Origin: Coprococcus eutactus
Lineage (GTDB): Bacteria; Bacillota; Clostridia; Lachnospirales; Lachnospiraceae
Reading direction: 5' to 3'
DNA length: 64,000 nucleotides
NCBI RefSeq assembly: GCF_025149915.1
Contig: NZ_CP102278.1
Coordinates: 682,001-746,000, forward strand
The notes under the pieces are model-generated. The model made no database searches. It had not been told where the DNA came from and saw only the letters and a program-made list of their open reading frames with translations. Below, one piece after another: positions 7,664-17,374 of this stretch. The number at the start of each line of letters is the position of its first letter. The stretch's first letter is position 1. A program made the position numbers and the translations under genes.

Positions 7664-8776
7664 ATGGCAAGTTTATCACTTAAGAACATTTACAAGGTAT
7701 ATCCTAACGGATTCAACGCAGTTAAGGACTTCAACCTTGAGATCGAAGACAAAGAGTTCATCATCTTTGTTGGACCATCAGGATGTGGTAAGTCAACAAC
7801 TCTTAGAATGATAGCAGGACTTGAGGATATCAGCTCAGGTGAGTTATGGATCGGCGACAAGCTTGTAAACGATGTAGAGCCAAAGGACAGAGATATTGCA
7901 ATGGTATTCCAGAACTACGCTCTGTATCCACATATGTCAGTATATGATAACATGGCATTCGGACTTAAGTTAAGAAAGGTACCAAAGGAGAAGATTGATA
8001 AGGCGGTACATGAGGCTGCTAAGATCCTTGATATTGAGCATCTTCTCGACAGAAAGCCAAAGGCTTTATCAGGTGGTCAGAGACAGCGAGTTGCTATGGG
8101 ACGTGCTATTGTCCGTGAGCCAAAGGTATTCCTTATGGACGAGCCTCTTTCAAACCTTGATGCAAAGCTTCGTGTTCAGATGCGTGTTGAGATTTCAAAG
8201 CTTCATCAGAGACTTCAGACAACTATCATCTACGTTACACATGACCAGACAGAGGCTATGACACTTGGTACAAGAATCGTAGTTATGAAGGATGGTATCA
8301 TCCAGCAGGTAGATACTCCTCAGAACCTCTACGACAAGCCATGTAATCTCTTCGTTGCAGGATTCATGGGTATGCCACCTATGAACTTCATCGATTGTAA
8401 GGTTGTTAAGTCAGGCGCTGACGTCCTCCTTATGTTTGGTTCACACTCAATCAAGGTTCCAGACAGCAAGGCTGAGAGACTCATCGCACTTGATGCAATT
8501 GATAAGGAAGTTGTTCTTGGTATCCGTCCAGAGGATATTCATGATGAGCAGCTCTTCATCGAGTCATCACCAGAGAGCGTAATCGATGCTAGAATCAACA
8601 TCTATGAGATGCTTGGTGCTGAGGTTTACTTATACTTCACAATCGACCAGTTCGATATCACAGCAAGAGTAAATGCTCGTACAACAGCTAGACCTGGTGA
8701 TACAGTTCAGTTCGCATTTGACTTAAGCAAGATTCATATCTTCGATAAGGAGACAGAGGAGATTCTTGTTAACTAG
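7664..8776 (+). CDS. msmK: Carbohydrate ABC transporter ATP-binding protein (MsmK/UgpC type)
   Basis: A 370-residue ATPase: Walker A GPSGCGKST (residues 37-45), Q-loop, signature LSGGQRQR, Walker B FLMDEPLSNLDA, H-loop THDQ, then a C-terminal OB/TOBE domain with the GIRPEDIHDE motif. This is the MalK/MsmK/UgpC family that energises sugar ABC importers. It is flanked by terminators and has no permease or binding-protein gene nearby, as expected for a shared ATPase serving several sugar importers in Firmicutes. GGAGG precedes the ATG. Codon choice looks more uniform than in neighbouring genes, consistent with high expression (inference). Confidence 0.9.
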   Translation: MASLSLKNIYKVYPNGFNAVKDFNLEIEDKEFIIFVGPSGCGKSTTLRMIAGLEDISSGELWIGDKLVNDVEPKDRDIAMVFQNYALYPHMSVYDNMAFGLKLRKVPKEKIDKAVHEAAKILDIEHLLDRKPKALSGGQRQRVAMGRAIVREPKVFLMDEPLSNLDAKLRVQMRVEISKLHQRLQTTIIYVTHDQTEAMTLGTRIVVMKDGIIQQVDTPQNLYDKPCNLFVAGFMGMPPMNFIDCKVVKSGADVLLMFGSHSIKVPDSKAERLIALDAIDKEVVLGIRPEDIHDEQLFIESSPESVIDARINIYEMLGAEVYLYFTIDQFDITARVNARTTARPGDTVQFAFDLSKIHIFDKETEEILVN

Positions 8777-8877
8777 TCTATAACAAGTAGAATGTACATT
8801 ACACTTCGGATATTCTGAATATTTATAAAAGTAGATATCCAGATAATCTTGAATAAGTGGTTTAATTCTTAAATATT

Positions 8878-8930
8878 AGAGAAAATGCAGAAATTATATA
8901 TAAAAAATCTGCATTTTCTCTTTTTTTTTC
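8878..8930 (+). terminator. Terminator after the sugar-ABC ATPase gene
   Basis: GAGAAAATGCAGA pairs perfectly with TCTGCATTTTCTC across an AT-rich loop, followed by nine T residues. Confidence 0.9.
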
Positions 8931-9005
8931 AACAATTTTGCTTTAAAATAAAAGCAATGGATTACGGGAACAAACCAATAAAGAGTATAAGGAGTGAAAA
9001 GAGTA

Positions 9006-10094
9006 ATGATATCAAACCAGATTCTTCAAGATACAATAGATGGATTAAAGAGCATAACAAGAACTGATCTGTGCGTACTTGACACAGAGGGCAAGGTGCT
9101 TGCGTCAACTCTTAAGGATATAGATGACTGCGAGGATTCAGTTCGTGCATTTGTGGATTCGCCTGCAGAGAGCCAGGTGGTAAGAGGATACCAGTTCTTC
9201 AAGGTGTTTGACGACAATCAGTTGGAACACATTCTTATGGCAAAGGGTGAGACTGATGACACATACATGGTAGGCAAGATCGCAGCATTCCAGATTCAGA
9301 ATCTTCTTGTTGCCTACAAGGAGAGATTTGACAAGGATAACTTTATCAAGAATCTTCTTCTTGACAATCTCCTTCTGGTTGATATCTACAACAGAGCTAA
9401 GAAACTTCACATTGACACAGATGTGAGAAGAATCGTATTTATCATCGAGACAAAGAATGAGAAGGATACGAATGCACTTGAGACAGTTCGTAATATTTTT
9501 TCAGCAAAGACAAAGGATTTCATCACAGCAGTTGACGAGAAGAATATAATCCTTGTCAAGGAAGTGAAGTCCAATGAGACTTATGAGGATATGAATAAGA
9601 TCGCTCAGGTTATCGTAGATATGCTGAACACAGAGGCCATGTCATCAGTTCATGTATCATACGGTACTATAGTTAATGAGATCAAGGAAGTATCACGTTC
9701 TTACAAGGAGGCCAAGATGGCACTTGATGTAGGAAAGATATTCTACGAGAACACAGATATCATCGCATACGGCAATCTTGGAATAGGAAGACTTATATAC
9801 CAGCTTCCGCTTCCACTCTGCAAGATGTTCATCAGAGAGATATTTGACGGCAAGAGCCCTGACGAGTTTGATGAGGAGACACTTACAACTATCAACAAGT
9901 TCTTTGAGAACAGTCTGAACGTGTCAGAGACTTCAAGACAGCTGTATATCCACAGAAATACACTTGTATATAGACTAGATAAGCTTCAGAAGAGCACAGG
10001 TCTTGACCTCAGAGTATTTGAGGATGCGATCACATTCAAGATTGCTCTCATGGTAGTAAAGTATATGAAGTACATGGAAAAGCTTGACTATTAA
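9006..10094 (+). CDS. CdaR/PucR-type transcriptional regulator
   Basis: A 362-residue regulator starting MISNQILQDTIDGL. The N-terminal half resembles the sugar-diacid recognition part of CdaR, the middle is a GGDEF-like fold, and the last 55 residues (NVSETSRQLYIHRNTLVYRLDKL) are the HTH_30 helix-turn-helix of the PucR/CdaR family. AAGGAG lies 11 bases before the ATG at 9006; the GTG at 8994 overlaps this site and is less likely. Effector and targets are unknown. It stands alone behind the sugar ATPase terminator; control of the ATPase gene is possible but only inferred from position. Confidence 0.8.
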   Translation: MISNQILQDTIDGLKSITRTDLCVLDTEGKVLASTLKDIDDCEDSVRAFVDSPAESQVVRGYQFFKVFDDNQLEHILMAKGETDDTYMVGKIAAFQIQNLLVAYKERFDKDNFIKNLLLDNLLLVDIYNRAKKLHIDTDVRRIVFIIETKNEKDTNALETVRNIFSAKTKDFITAVDEKNIILVKEVKSNETYEDMNKIAQVIVDMLNTEAMSSVHVSYGTIVNEIKEVSRSYKEAKMALDVGKIFYENTDIIAYGNLGIGRLIYQLPLPLCKMFIREIFDGKSPDEFDEETLTTINKFFENSLNVSETSRQLYIHRNTLVYRLDKLQKSTGLDLRVFEDAITFKIALMVVKYMKYMEKLDY

Positions 10095-10143
10095 AAATCG
10101 AGACACCTGAATTATATAAAATCATTTGTTTATCAAGATTAAT

Positions 10144-10190
10144 ACACAACGGCAGTCAGCATATTATATATATGAAGACTGCCGTTGTGT
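10144..10190. repeat. Perfect 14-bp inverted repeat without T-tract
   Basis: ACACAACGGCAGTC at 10144-10157 pairs perfectly with 10177-10190 across a 19-base AT-rich loop. It lies after the CdaR-like gene and probably helps end its transcript, although neither strand shows a T-run. Confidence 0.55.
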
Positions 10191-10361
10191 AATATTGGGA
10201 TGACACCCGGAATATAGCGGGGCAATATAAAGCAATATTAATTCACAAACAAAACACAACAAAAGCAGTGATTTGTAGTATAATGGTTCGTGGACAAAGT
10301 CGAGAGACATAGATTAGGTTAGCAGGTGACCTCTAGCAGGTCAGCATATAGGAGACATAAG

Positions 10362-11048
10362 ATGATAGAATTGGAGAACGTGAGCATGACATACCCTGGT
10401 GGTATAGAGGCTCTCAAGAATGTGAATATAAACATAGAAAAAGGCGAGTTCGTATTCATAGTTGGAAGCAGCGGATCAGGAAAGACAACACTGTTCAAGC
10501 TGTTGCTCAAGGAACTCGATCCTACAGCCGGAAATATAACGGTTGCCGGTTATGACTACAGCAAGATAAAGAACAAGGATATACCGAAGGTCAGAAGAAG
10601 GATAGGAGTGGTGTTCCAGAACTTCAGACTGCTTAAGGACAGGACCATATACGAGAACGTGGCATTTGCACAGAGAGTTATCCAGACTCCGGTTAGATAT
10701 ATAAGAAGACGAGTGCCGGCGATGCTTACACTGGTGGGACTTGCAGACAAATACAAGTCATATCCGAAGGAGCTTTCAGGTGGTGAGCAGCAGAGAGTAG
10801 CCATGGCGAGAGCGCTGGTAAACAATCCGGATATCATCCTTGCGGATGAGCCGACCGGAAACCTTGATCCGAAGAATTCGCTTGATATCATGAATCTCCT
10901 TGAGGATATCAACAAGAGGGGAACCACAGTTGTGGTTGTAACTCACAACAAGGATATCGTCAATGAGATGAAGAAGAGAGTTATCACGCTTAAGAAGGGC
11001 GTGATCATCAGCGATGAGAAGGAAGGAGGATATATAGATGAAGATTAG
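10362..11048 (+). CDS. ftsE: Cell division ATP-binding protein FtsE
   Basis: A 228-residue ABC ATPase: Walker A GSSGSGKTT (residues 35-43), signature LSGGEQQR, Walker B ILADEPTGNLDP and the THNKDIV H-loop, all typical of FtsE. With FtsX it forms the membrane complex that switches on peptidoglycan hydrolases during division. The ATG at 10362 follows AGGAG and gives the family-typical MIELENVSMTY start; a longer frame to 10326 lacks a ribosome site. A TATAAT box lies at 10279-10284. ftsX overlaps its end by 11 bp. Confidence 0.95.
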   Translation: MIELENVSMTYPGGIEALKNVNINIEKGEFVFIVGSSGSGKTTLFKLLLKELDPTAGNITVAGYDYSKIKNKDIPKVRRRIGVVFQNFRLLKDRTIYENVAFAQRVIQTPVRYIRRRVPAMLTLVGLADKYKSYPKELSGGEQQRVAMARALVNNPDIILADEPTGNLDPKNSLDIMNLLEDINKRGTTVVVVTHNKDIVNEMKKRVITLKKGVIISDEKEGGYIDED

Positions 11049-11946
11049 TACATTTTTCTATATCCTCAGACAGGGATTTGCGAATATAAGAAGAAATATA
11101 TTGTTCTCACTGGCATCGATAGGAACGATCATATCGTGCCTCTTCCTGTTTGGAATCATCTATGCGGTGGTTGTGAACTTCCAGTCGGGAATGCAGGAGC
11201 TTGAGAGCACGGTTACAATATCGGTATTCTTTGATGAGGATACCTCAGATGAGACGATACAGCTGATAGGTGAACAGATAAGAACACTTGATTATGTAAA
11301 TACGATGGATTTTGTATCGGCAGATCAGGCGTGGGATAACTTCGTTAAGCAGAACTATGACAATCCACAGGCTGCAAAGGATGCATTTGGAGATGATAAT
11401 CCGCTTAAGAATGCAGCGTCATACGAGGTGACGCTCAAGGATGTGTCAAAGCAGCCAGAGTTCGTTGCATTCGCACAGGGACTTTCAGGAGTTCGCAAGG
11501 TCAAGAGTTCGGATGTGACGGCTGACAGCATAACGACACTTTCGTCACTGGTAGGATATGCATCCATCGGAATAGTAGTCATACTGATGCTGGTGTCCAT
11601 CTTCCTTATAAGCAATACCATCACGATAGGAATCACGGTGCGCAAGGAAGAGATCGGGATCATGAAGCTCATAGGAGCGACAAATGTGTTCGTAAGGGCG
11701 CCGTTCATCATAGAGGGTGTCATAATAGGAGCTGTGGGATCGGCGATACCGTTGGTTCTTCTGTATTATATGTATGACAAGATACTGACATATGTGGCAG
11801 GAAGATTCCAGGTTGTAACGACACTGTTTGCATTTGTGAGCCAGAAGGAGCTGTTCAGCACGATGGTTCCGGTCGGACTTGTACTCGGTATAGGAGTCGG
11901 ACTTGTGGGAAGTATTCTGACGACAAGGAAGCATTTGAGAGTCTGA
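11038..11946 (+). CDS. ftsX: Cell division permease-like protein FtsX
   Basis: A 302-residue membrane protein with one membrane segment near residues 20-45, an extracellular domain of about 110 residues (ESTVTISVFF to LSGVRKVKSS), and three C-terminal membrane segments (about 170-300). This is the classical FtsX layout. Its ATG lies inside the last codons of ftsE behind GGAGGA, so the two are translationally coupled. The outer domain is expected to hold the hydrolase encoded by the next gene. Confidence 0.95.
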   Translation: MKISTFFYILRQGFANIRRNILFSLASIGTIISCLFLFGIIYAVVVNFQSGMQELESTVTISVFFDEDTSDETIQLIGEQIRTLDYVNTMDFVSADQAWDNFVKQNYDNPQAAKDAFGDDNPLKNAASYEVTLKDVSKQPEFVAFAQGLSGVRKVKSSDVTADSITTLSSLVGYASIGIVVILMLVSIFLISNTITIGITVRKEEIGIMKLIGATNVFVRAPFIIEGVIIGAVGSAIPLVLLYYMYDKILTYVAGRFQVVTTLFAFVSQKELFSTMVPVGLVLGIGVGLVGSILTTRKHLRV

Positions 11947-11988
11947 TACTAATTTTGTTATGTGGGGTTAACAAGGAGTAGTAGGATT

Positions 11989-13224
11989 ATGAAGAAGAAA
12001 TATGATAATTGTCGCAAAATAAAAAGATCGACATTGTTAGTGTTGGGCTGTCTGGCAATGGGGGGCGCGATGCTGCTTCAGACAGGTGACAGCACTGTCA
12101 ATGCGATGACCAAGGAAGAGGCTGAACAGCAGAAAGAGGAAGCCAAGGAGAATGAGAAGAGTGCCAAGGATATACTGAACGCCATGGAGGAACAGCAGAA
12201 TGAGCTTGTTCAGGAGGTGGCTGATCTTGATGCTCAGGCGACAGCTGTACAGACGGAGATTACAAAGAAACAGGATGAGGCGGATGAGATTGAGGCGGGC
12301 ATAAAAGATACCAAGAAACATTTGAAAGAAGCCCAGGAAGCCCAGGATAAGCAGTATGAGGCTATGAAACAAAGGATACAGTACCTTTATGAGGAAGGTG
12401 ATGAAGAAATTGTGGATGCCTTTATAACATCTGTATCATTTACAGATCTTCTAAACAAGTCGGAGTACATTGATCAGATATCGGACTATGATCAGAAGCA
12501 GCTGGCAAAATTGATAAAGAGTAAGGATGATATTGCGCAGTATGAGAAAGATCTGGAGGCGGATCTCAGACAGGTTGAGTCTATCAAGACTGACTTGGAA
12601 AATGATAACGACCAGCTTCAGGCGTTGATAGATAAAAAACAGCAGGATATAAATAAATATTCTGATGATATTGATGCCCAGAAATCTCTCATGGCGAAAT
12701 TTACCGCACAGAGGGAGGAAGCTGAGAGACGTATAGCTGAGATAGCAAGGCAGGAGATGATTCGTGCCAGGGCAAATGGCGGTGGAGTCTACACTCCGGA
12801 TGGAAAAGTTTATGACACATCAAAGTATGCGGGCAAATTTATGTGGCCGGTATCGACAGGTGGAGTTATAACAGATGAGTTCGGTTACAGAGATGCGCCG
12901 ACAGCTGGAGCGAGTACATATCATCAGGGACTTGATATCGGATGCGATTACGGAACAGATATAGTTGCAGCTGAAGCAGGAACTGTTGTCATGGCGTGCT
13001 ACAACGGTGGCGGTGGAAATATGGTCATGATAAGTCACGGTGATGGAATATGTACTGTGTATATGCACAATTCACAGTTGTGTGTTAATGTGGGAGAGAA
13101 AGTCGTTAAAGGACAGGTCATAGCAAAGGCGGGAAGCACGGGAGTTTCAACCGGTCCGCATTGCCATTTTGGTGTATCCATAGATGGCACGTATGTAAAC
13201 CCACATGATTTTCTAGGCCAGTGA
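11989..13224 (+). CDS. Murein hydrolase activator/M23 peptidase (EnvC-like)
   Basis: A 411-residue exported protein: signal sequence (residues about 10-38), a long coiled coil of Glu/Lys/Gln-rich helices (about 40-260), then an M23 metallopeptidase domain (about 280-411). The zinc ligands are visible in HQGLDIG and GPHCHFG, so unlike E. coli EnvC this copy looks catalytically active, as in Firmicutes partners of FtsEX (compare PcsB and CwlO by layout). AAGGAG precedes the ATG at 11989; the GTG at 11962 is less likely. It directly follows ftsEX, which should control it across the membrane. Confidence 0.9.
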   Translation: MKKKYDNCRKIKRSTLLVLGCLAMGGAMLLQTGDSTVNAMTKEEAEQQKEEAKENEKSAKDILNAMEEQQNELVQEVADLDAQATAVQTEITKKQDEADEIEAGIKDTKKHLKEAQEAQDKQYEAMKQRIQYLYEEGDEEIVDAFITSVSFTDLLNKSEYIDQISDYDQKQLAKLIKSKDDIAQYEKDLEADLRQVESIKTDLENDNDQLQALIDKKQQDINKYSDDIDAQKSLMAKFTAQREEAERRIAEIARQEMIRARANGGGVYTPDGKVYDTSKYAGKFMWPVSTGGVITDEFGYRDAPTAGASTYHQGLDIGCDYGTDIVAAEAGTVVMACYNGGGGNMVMISHGDGICTVYMHNSQLCVNVGEKVVKGQVIAKAGSTGVSTGPHCHFGVSIDGTYVNPHDFLGQ

Positions 13225-13252
13225 TAATAAGACCAGATTGGAGATGTAAGCG

Positions 13253-14485
13253 ATGAGAAAGACGATCAAAAAGGCGGTAGTGACGGTCGTACTTGCAAGT
13301 ACGGTGATAGGACTTACGGGTTGCGGTTCATCCGGTGTATTCAGCAGTTCACTGAATGGTGGGAAAAGTTCCAGTAAGGTCACATATGATGGTAACCTGA
13401 TAGATGCGGATGTCCTGAGTAAGACATCAAAGATCGAGACTATCATAGATAATTATTATTACAATGATGTCGACGATGATGCGGTCAAGGAGGGTATATA
13501 CAAGGGAATTATGGAATCTTTGGATGATCCATATGCTGAGTATTACACCAAAGAGGAGTATGCCAAACTGCAGGAGGATGACTCGGGAGAGTATGCAGGA
13601 ATAGGTGTCACAGTCAGCAAGGATGAGGATACCGGATATGTGAGAGCTGTCAATATTCTGGAGGGAGCACCTGCAGAAAAAGTTGACATACAACCAAATG
13701 ATGTTATCGTCAAGATCGATGATTACGATATATTGACGGATGACGATCTGGATTATCTCGTGTCACTCATAAGAGGCGAGGCCGGTACAGATGTCACACT
13801 CAAACTGTATAGAGAGAGCGACAAATCATACCATGATGTGACAATCACAAGAGAGATTGTGGAATACAGCACAGTTTCCTCATTTATGATAGATGACAAA
13901 ATAGGATATGTGAGGATCACACAGTTTATAGACAACACTGATGAGTTGTTCGAGAAAGCAGTGGAGAAACTCAAAAAAGAGGGTATGCAGGCATTGATGA
14001 TAGATGTCAGAAGTGATCCGGGCGGAATGCTTACATCGGTTGTCAGCATTTGTGATTACCTTCTGCCGGAGGGAACTATAGTTTCCATTAAGGATAAAAA
14101 CGGCAAGGTTGAAGAGGAATACAAGTCTACAGATGAGCAGTCACTGGATATGCCTATGGTTGTCCTGACAAATGAATACAGTGCCAGTGCATCAGAGATA
14201 CTGACGTCAGCACTGAAGGAATTCAAGGTGGCTACAGTTGTCGGAACAAACACCTACGGCAAGGGAATTGTTCAGAGCGTTATACCTCTTGGTGATGGTA
14301 CTGCCATTAAGCTTACCACACAGAAATATTTTACCCACGATGGAAATGACATTCATAAGAAGGGCGTTGCTCCTGATATCGAGGTCGAACTGCCGGATGA
14401 TTACACTTACAAGGATTTCCAGGGCAAGAATGACAGCCAGTACCAGAAGGGTATTGAAGTGCTTAAGGGAAAGCTTGGTAAGTAG
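13253..14485 (+). CDS. C-terminal processing peptidase, S41 family (CtpA-like)
   Basis: A 410-residue lipoprotein protease. The lipobox is LTGC (cysteine 24), a PDZ domain spans about residues 95-180 and the S41 domain about 195-385. The catalytic pair is Ser312 in SASASE and Lys337 in NTYGKG, with the usual 25-residue spacing. It follows the EnvC-like gene by 28 bp, closing the ftsEX-hydrolase-protease cluster common in Clostridia. S41 proteases often trim wall hydrolases, so a regulatory role toward the neighbouring hydrolase is plausible but inferred. Confidence 0.9.
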   Translation: MRKTIKKAVVTVVLASTVIGLTGCGSSGVFSSSLNGGKSSSKVTYDGNLIDADVLSKTSKIETIIDNYYYNDVDDDAVKEGIYKGIMESLDDPYAEYYTKEEYAKLQEDDSGEYAGIGVTVSKDEDTGYVRAVNILEGAPAEKVDIQPNDVIVKIDDYDILTDDDLDYLVSLIRGEAGTDVTLKLYRESDKSYHDVTITREIVEYSTVSSFMIDDKIGYVRITQFIDNTDELFEKAVEKLKKEGMQALMIDVRSDPGGMLTSVVSICDYLLPEGTIVSIKDKNGKVEEEYKSTDEQSLDMPMVVLTNEYSASASEILTSALKEFKVATVVGTNTYGKGIVQSVIPLGDGTAIKLTTQKYFTHDGNDIHKKGVAPDIEVELPDDYTYKDFQGKNDSQYQKGIEVLKGKLGK

Positions 14486-14795
14486 AAATGGCTTGGCTTA
14501 CAGTTTTATGCGTGAACAATAGAATTCTATAATAACCAGTTGGATGACGTCGAATGATATAAAGATGAATACAATATATCGTGCAGAAATAGGAAAAGGC
14601 GAATCATATATAAAGATGTATATAATATATCAGATAGAATGAGGAAATGCTGTGATATATATAGAATTTGCATAAATATTAAAAACAACATAATTTTTGG
14701 ACAATATGCAGCACAAAAGTGCTGCATATTGTGTTATACTAAGAAATGTTCAGAAATCTGTTATAGGTAAATAAAAGGCAACAAAGGAGATATAC
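14486..14795. other. Intergenic region before guaA with tandem repeat and hairpin
   Basis: About 310 bases. At 14550-14599 and 14600-14649 lie two imperfect copies of a 50-bp AT-rich unit containing CGAAT.ATAT.AAAGATG. At 14701-14732 a perfect 14-bp inverted repeat with AAAA loop follows, and a TATACT box starts three bases later at 14735, without a recognisable -35 box. The hairpin may end the ctpA transcript or sit on the guaA promoter. No guanine riboswitch core was recognised. Confidence 0.6.
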
Positions 14796-16337
14796 ATGGA
14801 TAAGGAACTGATTATCGTATTGGACTTTGGCGGACAGTACAACCAGCTGATCGCCAGACGTGTAAGAGAGTGTAATGTATATGCCGAAGTACATCCGTAC
14901 ACATTGCCGCTGGAGAAGATCAAAGAGATGAACCCTAAGGGAATCATCTTTACCGGCGGACCAAACAGCGTATACAAAGACGAATCACCTAGCTGCAGCA
15001 AGGAGATATTTGAACTGGGTATTCCTATTCTCGGAATATGTTACGGTTCACAGCTCATGGCGCATCTGCTGGGCGGCAAGGTCAGCACGGCCCCTGTCAG
15101 CGAGTATGGAAGAACAGAGGTAGAGGTTGACAAGACATCAAAGCTGTTTGCAGATGTGAATGACAAGACCATCTGCTGGATGAGTCACACAGACTATATT
15201 GCAGAGGTACCAGAGGGCTTCAAGAAGACAGCTTACACTCCTGTATGCCCAGTGGCAGCTATGGAGAACGCTGAGAAGAAACTGTATGCGACTCAGTTCC
15301 ACCCAGAGGTTATGCACACCGAGGAAGGTATGAAGATGCTTCGAGCATTTGTCATGGATGTATGCCAGTGTGCAGGCGACTGGAAGATGGATTCATTTGT
15401 AAAAGATACTATAGAGAGCCTGCGTGCCAAGATAGGCGATGGCAAGGTGCTGTGCGCCCTGTCAGGTGGTGTGGACTCATCAGTGGCTGCAGTTCTCCTG
15501 TCCAAAGCGATAGGCAAGCAGCTCACATGTGTGTTCGTAGACCACGGTCTTCTTCGTAAGAACGAGGGCGACGAGGTTGAGGCGGTATTTGGACCGGACG
15601 GTCCATACGACCTGAACTTCATCAGAGTGAATGCTCAGGACAGATTCTACAGCAAGCTTGCCGGAGTAACCGAGCCTGAGGCAAAGAGAAAGATAATAGG
15701 CGAGGAGTTCATCCGTGTATTCGAGGAGGAGGCCAAGAAGATTGGTGCCGTTGACTTCCTCGTACAGGGAACCATATATCCTGACGTCATCGAGTCAGGC
15801 CTTGACAAGTCGGCAGTCATCAAGTCCCACCACAATGTAGGCGGACTTCCTGACTATGTAGATTTCAAGGAGATCGTGGAGCCACTCCGTCTTCTCTTCA
15901 AGGACGAGGTCCGCAAGGCCGGCCTTGAGCTTGGAATCCCAGAGTATCTGGTATTCCGTCAGCCATTCCCAGGCCCAGGCCTTGGAATCAGAATCATCGG
16001 AGAGGTCACAGCCGAGAAGGTCAAGATCGTTCAGGATGCCGATGCCATCTACCGCGAGGAGATCGCAAAGGCAGGTCTCGACAGAAGCTTCGGTCAGTAC
16101 TTCGCAGCCCTGACCAACATGCGTTCAGTTGGCTGTATGGGAGATTTCAGAACCTACGATTACGCCGTAGCACTCCGTGCTGTAAATACAACAGACTTCA
16201 TGACAGCAGATTGTTCAGAGATACCATTTGAAGTTCTTCAGAAGGTAATGAACAGGATTATCAATGAGGTTAAGGGTGTTAATAGAGTAATGTATGATCT
16301 GACCAGTAAACCACCTGGAACGATTGAGTTTGAATAA
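14796..16337 (+). CDS. guaA: GMP synthase (glutamine-hydrolysing)
   Basis: A 513-residue enzyme that converts XMP, glutamine and ATP to GMP. The class I glutaminase domain has its nucleophile Cys82 in GICYGSQ and a His/Glu pair in QFHPE; the ATP-pyrophosphatase domain has the P-loop SGGVDS, and the protein ends with the conserved KPPGTIEFE. Full length for the family. AAAGGAG precedes the ATG. The last 12 bases including the stop codon are duplicated at 29015-29026, marking guaA as the insertion site of the following element; the coding sequence stays intact. Confidence 0.98.
   Translation: MDKELIIVLDFGGQYNQLIARRVRECNVYAEVHPYTLPLEKIKEMNPKGIIFTGGPNSVYKDESPSCSKEIFELGIPILGICYGSQLMAHLLGGKVSTAPVSEYGRTEVEVDKTSKLFADVNDKTICWMSHTDYIAEVPEGFKKTAYTPVCPVAAMENAEKKLYATQFHPEVMHTEEGMKMLRAFVMDVCQCAGDWKMDSFVKDTIESLRAKIGDGKVLCALSGGVDSSVAAVLLSKAIGKQLTCVFVDHGLLRKNEGDEVEAVFGPDGPYDLNFIRVNAQDRFYSKLAGVTEPEAKRKIIGEEFIRVFEEEAKKIGAVDFLVQGTIYPDVIESGLDKSAVIKSHHNVGGLPDYVDFKEIVEPLRLLFKDEVRKAGLELGIPEYLVFRQPFPGPGLGIRIIGEVTAEKVKIVQDADAIYREEIAKAGLDRSFGQYFAALTNMRSVGCMGDFRTYDYAVALRAVNTTDFMTADCSEIPFEVLQKVMNRIINEVKGVNRVMYDLTSKPPGTIEFE
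16326..16337 (+). other. attL: 12-bp core at guaA 3' end
   Basis: GAGTTTGAATAA, the last four codons of guaA with its stop, is repeated exactly at 29015-29026. Between the two copies lie integrase, mobilisation and cargo genes, so these are read as the attachment-site direct repeats of an integrated element. The 3' end of guaA is a known insertion hotspot for genomic islands. Confidence 0.85.
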
Positions 16338-16342
16338 TGTAC

Positions 16343-16390
16343 ATGAGCCAAGAAATGCCGAATTTAAGACGTTTCTTGGCTCATTTTTGG
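16343..16390. terminator. Terminator just inside attL
   Basis: ATGAGCCAAGAAA pairs with TTTCTTGGCTCAT, followed by TTTTT. It belongs to the element and replaces the native guaA terminator, which now seems to lie beyond attR at 29033-29076. Confidence 0.8.
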
Positions 16391-16394
16391 TTGA

Positions 16395-16414
16395 GTGACA
16401 ATCAAATGACAATA
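16395..16414 (+). promoter_or_regulatory. Putative integrase arm-type site (left)
   Basis: GTGACAATCAAATGACAATA matches 28893-28912 at 18 of 20 bases in direct orientation. Each copy contains two TGACAA words. Positions just inside the two ends fit arm-type binding sites of Tn916-like integrases. Confidence 0.55.
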
Positions 16415-16424
16415 ACTTTGGAAA

Positions 16425-17273
16425 TTACTTAATATTAATGCTGATGTTAGGATTGTTTTTTAGTATGTCAAATGAAGCTTTGAGTTCATTTACAGGTAAA
16501 GGTTGTATGTGATTTCCTGTGAGTTTATCCTTATTTTCTGTTTTGAATATAACAGGATTCTTGACATCGTATCTTCTGCAAAAGTTTCCATATGTTTCTA
16601 TACCTTTAATGATTTCGGTTGCAAAATAGCTGAAAAAATCTATATATAGAGCATATATCAGACTGCTCATATTATCTACAAGAACAGGCAGATTTACAAT
16701 TTCATCCATTTGCATTATGTCATTTTTTGAATGCTTCCAATTATCAAATTGAAGTAGGTGATCTTTGGTACATATGATTTTACATCCTGTTACAACAGAA
16801 TTTTGAAATATAGTATATGGGAATTCGCAGTGAACTATGTAATTTCTAAAGTTTGACCAAAACCGATATTCTAAATGCTTGTCATAAAATGTATGACATA
16901 AAGTATTAAAAGAATCTAATGAGGTTTGCGAAGACTTTTTCCTCAAAATGCGAGTTTCCATATCTATATATGTTTTAATGGATGAAGCATAATTTAAGAC
17001 TGCTTTATTGGCAAGGGTTATAGCTCGCTCAGGAGAAATATTATGTTTGCTAAGTTCCATCATATTTGTAGAACTCATAAAATGTTTAAAACTTTCACCA
17101 TTTTCTATTACAATGTTTTTGATTTGTGTAATACTGTGATAGATGCTACATATACTAAAAGCATCATTTAATTGTGCGAGTTCTGCCTGCGAAATTTCAT
17201 TTTTTATTACGATATCAGCAGTATCTTTTTGCGAGTGGTTCGTCTCTGCTACATATAAATACAATTTAGACAT
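16425..17273 (-). CDS. Unknown protein with possible HEPN motif
   Basis: A 282-residue, mostly helical, soluble protein starting MSKLYLYVAE. I do not recognise the family with certainty. Residues near the middle read FRNYIVH, which fits the Rx4-6H motif of HEPN ribonucleases with a polar residue after the arginine, within a helical neighbourhood (LEYRFWSNFRNYIVHCEFPY). AAAGGAG precedes the ATG at 17273; the upstream TTG overlaps that site. The gene is the last of a minus-strand cassette that includes a barstar-domain protein, an inhibitor class for ribonucleases. A toxin or abortive-infection role is only inference. Confidence 0.5.
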   Translation of the reverse strand: MSKLYLYVAETNHSQKDTADIVIKNEISQAELAQLNDAFSICSIYHSITQIKNIVIENGESFKHFMSSTNMMELSKHNISPERAITLANKAVLNYASSIKTYIDMETRILRKKSSQTSLDSFNTLCHTFYDKHLEYRFWSNFRNYIVHCEFPYTIFQNSVVTGCKIICTKDHLLQFDNWKHSKNDIMQMDEIVNLPVLVDNMSSLIYALYIDFFSYFATEIIKGIETYGNFCRRYDVKNPVIFKTENKDKLTGNHIQPLPVNELKASFDILKNNPNISINIK

Positions 17274-17297
17274 GTTGGCATTCTCCTTTAGCAATTT

Positions 17298-17369
17298 TAC
17301 TCCTTCTTCGGTTTCCTTTTCCTCTTCACATAAGAGAAATCCGGAAACGTGTATAATAAGTCGCAGTAT
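17298..17369 (-). pseudogene. Remnant copy of the XRE regulator 3' end
   Basis: This stretch is a close copy of 18464-18530, which encodes the C-terminus of the XRE regulator (FSYVKRKRKPKK with its stop). It is not attached to any regulator here. It suggests that the sequence between the two copies was inserted or exchanged by recombination, or that the regulator tail was duplicated with a cargo module. Confidence 0.7.
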
Positions 17370-17374
17370 GTAAT

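Noticed and set aside
8885..9067. Short frame between the sugar ATPase and the regulator
   Set aside because: It begins inside a perfect terminator hairpin and overlaps the start of the regulator gene in another frame.
14486..14795. Purine riboswitch before guaA
   Set aside because: No aptamer pattern with the paired loops of the guanine class; only a simple perfect hairpin and an AT-rich tandem repeat.
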